The notes beneath the pieces were generated by a model, which had not been told where the DNA came from, ran no database searches, and saw nothing but the letters and a program-made list of their open reading frames with translations. A stretch of 21,811 nucleotides of DNA from Paramacrobiotus richtersi. Lineage: Eukaryota > Tardigrada > Eutardigrada > Parachela > Macrobiotidae. The DNA lies in the NCBI GenBank assembly GCA_034698045.1, contig JAQGAU010001051.1, positions 1-21,811 on the forward strand, given 5' to 3'. A program made the position numbers and the translations under genes. Shown in pieces: positions 20,350-21,811 of this stretch (within the stretch, counting starts at the first letter, position 1; each line of letters opens with the position of its first letter).

Positions 20350-20971
20350 GGGTACCACTATAGGCACCCCCATACACCCCCTTTCACTAAAGGCACCCCC
20401 TTTGCACCCAGAATCACTATAGGCACCCCTTTTAAATTAAGAATAATTAGAACATGCATCGCTGTTGCAATACTTTTATTGTCGTAATTAAATCGTGGCA
20501 TTTGCTAACATCCACAGCTAAGCGTATGCCCGTAATACTGTTATTATATGATACTGGCATATCGTAGCTGGAAACGACTTCCAGATCGTCCTGATCATCT
20601 CCTGTCGTAAGCGATTCTAAAGAGCGAATATATATATATGCAAACTTCGAAGAGTTCGAGGTCAACTCGAAGCGCTTCCAGAAAGAGGCTAACCAGACCT
20701 TTATCATAGTAGAACTGAAGTTATAGAGAGTTCAAGAGTTTGAAGTTCAAGAGATGCCGGCCTGTCTCTGATTCAGTCGTACTATGGCTAGAACCAGTGA
20801 TCTCGCTATTGTAACTGTGCGGAACGATTTCCACATCCAGGTGTACAACGTGATTGTTGATATTACATAGTGCAAACACTTTAATTCAAAAGGGGTGCCT
20901 ATAGCAAACGGGGTGCGAAAAGGGGTGCCTATAGTAAACGGGGGTGAAAGGGGGTGCCTATAGCGATTTCC
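20350..20971. mobile_element. Non-autonomous DNA transposon (MITE), possibly Mutator-like
   Basis: The ends are inverted repeats of about 80 bp (left 20357-20438, right 20885-20966). Each is built of three spaced copies of CTATAGGCACCCC or close variants, and the arms begin GGGTACCACTATAGG and GGAAATCGCTATAGG. The 9-mer TATTTATTA lies immediately outside both ends (20341-20349 and 20972-20980) and looks like a target duplication. Nine bases and GG-starting ends fit Mutator-like elements, but no transposase is present. An 86-codon frame inside (20707-20447, minus) is not recognised. Confidence 0.82.
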
Positions 20972-20980
20972 TATTTATTA
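20972..20980. repeat. Right target-site duplication of the 20350-20971 element
   Basis: TATTTATTA, the direct-repeat partner of 20341-20349. Confidence 0.6.
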
Positions 20981-21811
20981 TGAATATATTCTTACATGAA
21001 AATCGATTAAACTGTCGTTATAGATACATAGCGGAAGTTCTGAGTATGTAACACACACAATCTAAGTTGTGCTATTACTGTTCTCGAAACTATGTGATGT
21101 ACTACATGAACCGGTATTAATCTTCACGAAACCTTTTAATTGTATCCAAAAACTTAACCAAACAGAATTTTTTAGTTGAACTTTTACTGAAAACTTATTT
21201 TTATGAATTACTGCGATATTACTAGATACCAAGCCAGACAAGAGACGATAGCTGTTATAGGAAGTGGTACAGCTATGCACGACAAATATGGTAGATCCAA
21301 AGAATCTGATACATAAAAAGGTGTACGAATCTAGATTATTCGTAGTTCTGTTGAAAAATGACCAGGTATTTTTCGGCGCGTTAACTTAATTTGGAACGAC
21401 GGATTTATCTGTACTTCTACTAGCTAGACGTAACTATACGTATATATCTACAGTAAACTGCATGAATGTGCTTTATAACACTGGTTGAACTGCCATCTTT
21501 CATCCAGCATAAAAATGATTACAACCCGACGCTTTACATACGCAGATATATAATTATATTAATTTACTGCCATCTATACCATTTTTAAGAATACTATTGT
21601 TTTTGAAGCAGCTGCTTTTTTTATTATTTTTGATTTGTACAGGCTGTATATCTCTACTATTACTTTATTTATATTTATTTAATTTTTATTGATACTTATT
21701 TTGTTTCGGAATGATGTTACATAACAAGGATCAGATTAATTAGCCACACTTTGCAGCTTACAACCACAACCTCCATTTCACTGTCGACCAAGATGTTGAT
21801 TTAGCAAACAA

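Larger units (their letters stand above)
20293..21811. other. AT-rich flank upstream of the mucin-like gene
   Basis: Besides the transposon at 20350-20971, this should contain an intron and possibly the first exon of the mucin-like gene. I looked on the minus strand for an ATG plus hydrophobic signal ending in a phase-1 donor and found none I would defend. The last 400 bases are strongly AT-rich with T runs. Confidence 0.4.

Noticed and set aside
20750-20830. Possible signal-peptide exon (MWKSFRTVTIARSLVLAI) for the mucin-like gene
   Set aside because: It lies inside the MITE and the nearby GTACGA donor is in phase 0, whereas the receiving exon needs a phase-1 donor.

Overview
The window is animal nuclear DNA. 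Its genes have small spliced introns (66 to about 510 bp, GT-AG) and encode metazoan-type families: class A GPCRs, a receptor tyrosine kinase, a C-type lectin and a mucin-like membrane protein. Compact intergenic spacing, short introns and the style of the orphan GPCRs fit a small invertebrate. A tardigrade or other ecdysozoan is my best guess, but this is inference; nothing in the window proves the taxon.

Layout. 1-5,740: two tandem minus-strand paralogous rhodopsin-class GPCRs (coding 950-2221 and 4404-5736), each two exons with the intron at the same site and phase in the third intracellular loop. Their 3' flanks are also recognisably duplicated. 5,740-11,800: about 6 kb in which I find no convincing gene. 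11,810-13,330: a plus-strand secreted or membrane-tethered C-type lectin-like gene (four or five exons). 13,477-13,789: a foldback element. 14,370-17,346: a plus-strand five-exon gene encoding a 704-residue receptor tyrosine kinase whose ectodomain is a GH16 (laminarinase / beta-1,3-glucan-recognition-type) fold that has lost most of its catalytic acids. 18,387-20,289: a minus-strand mucin-like single-pass membrane protein with a SEA-like juxtamembrane domain, lacking a visible first exon. 20,350-20,971: a non-autonomous DNA transposon with inverted ends and an apparent 9-bp target duplication. The remainder is AT-rich and featureless to me.

The most unusual item is the GH16-receptor tyrosine kinase. 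A degenerate glucanase fold is what arthropod beta-glucan recognition proteins (GNBP/betaGRP) use to bind microbial glucan. Here a comparable fold is joined through one transmembrane helix to an apparently active PDGFR/KIT-like kinase with a YEEI motif in its tail. The simplest hypothesis is a glycan-sensing receptor kinase, an animal counterpart in design to plant lectin receptor kinases. It sits between a C-type lectin gene and a SEA/mucin gene, so this half of the window looks like a cell-surface recognition locus; that co-function is inference from proximity only.
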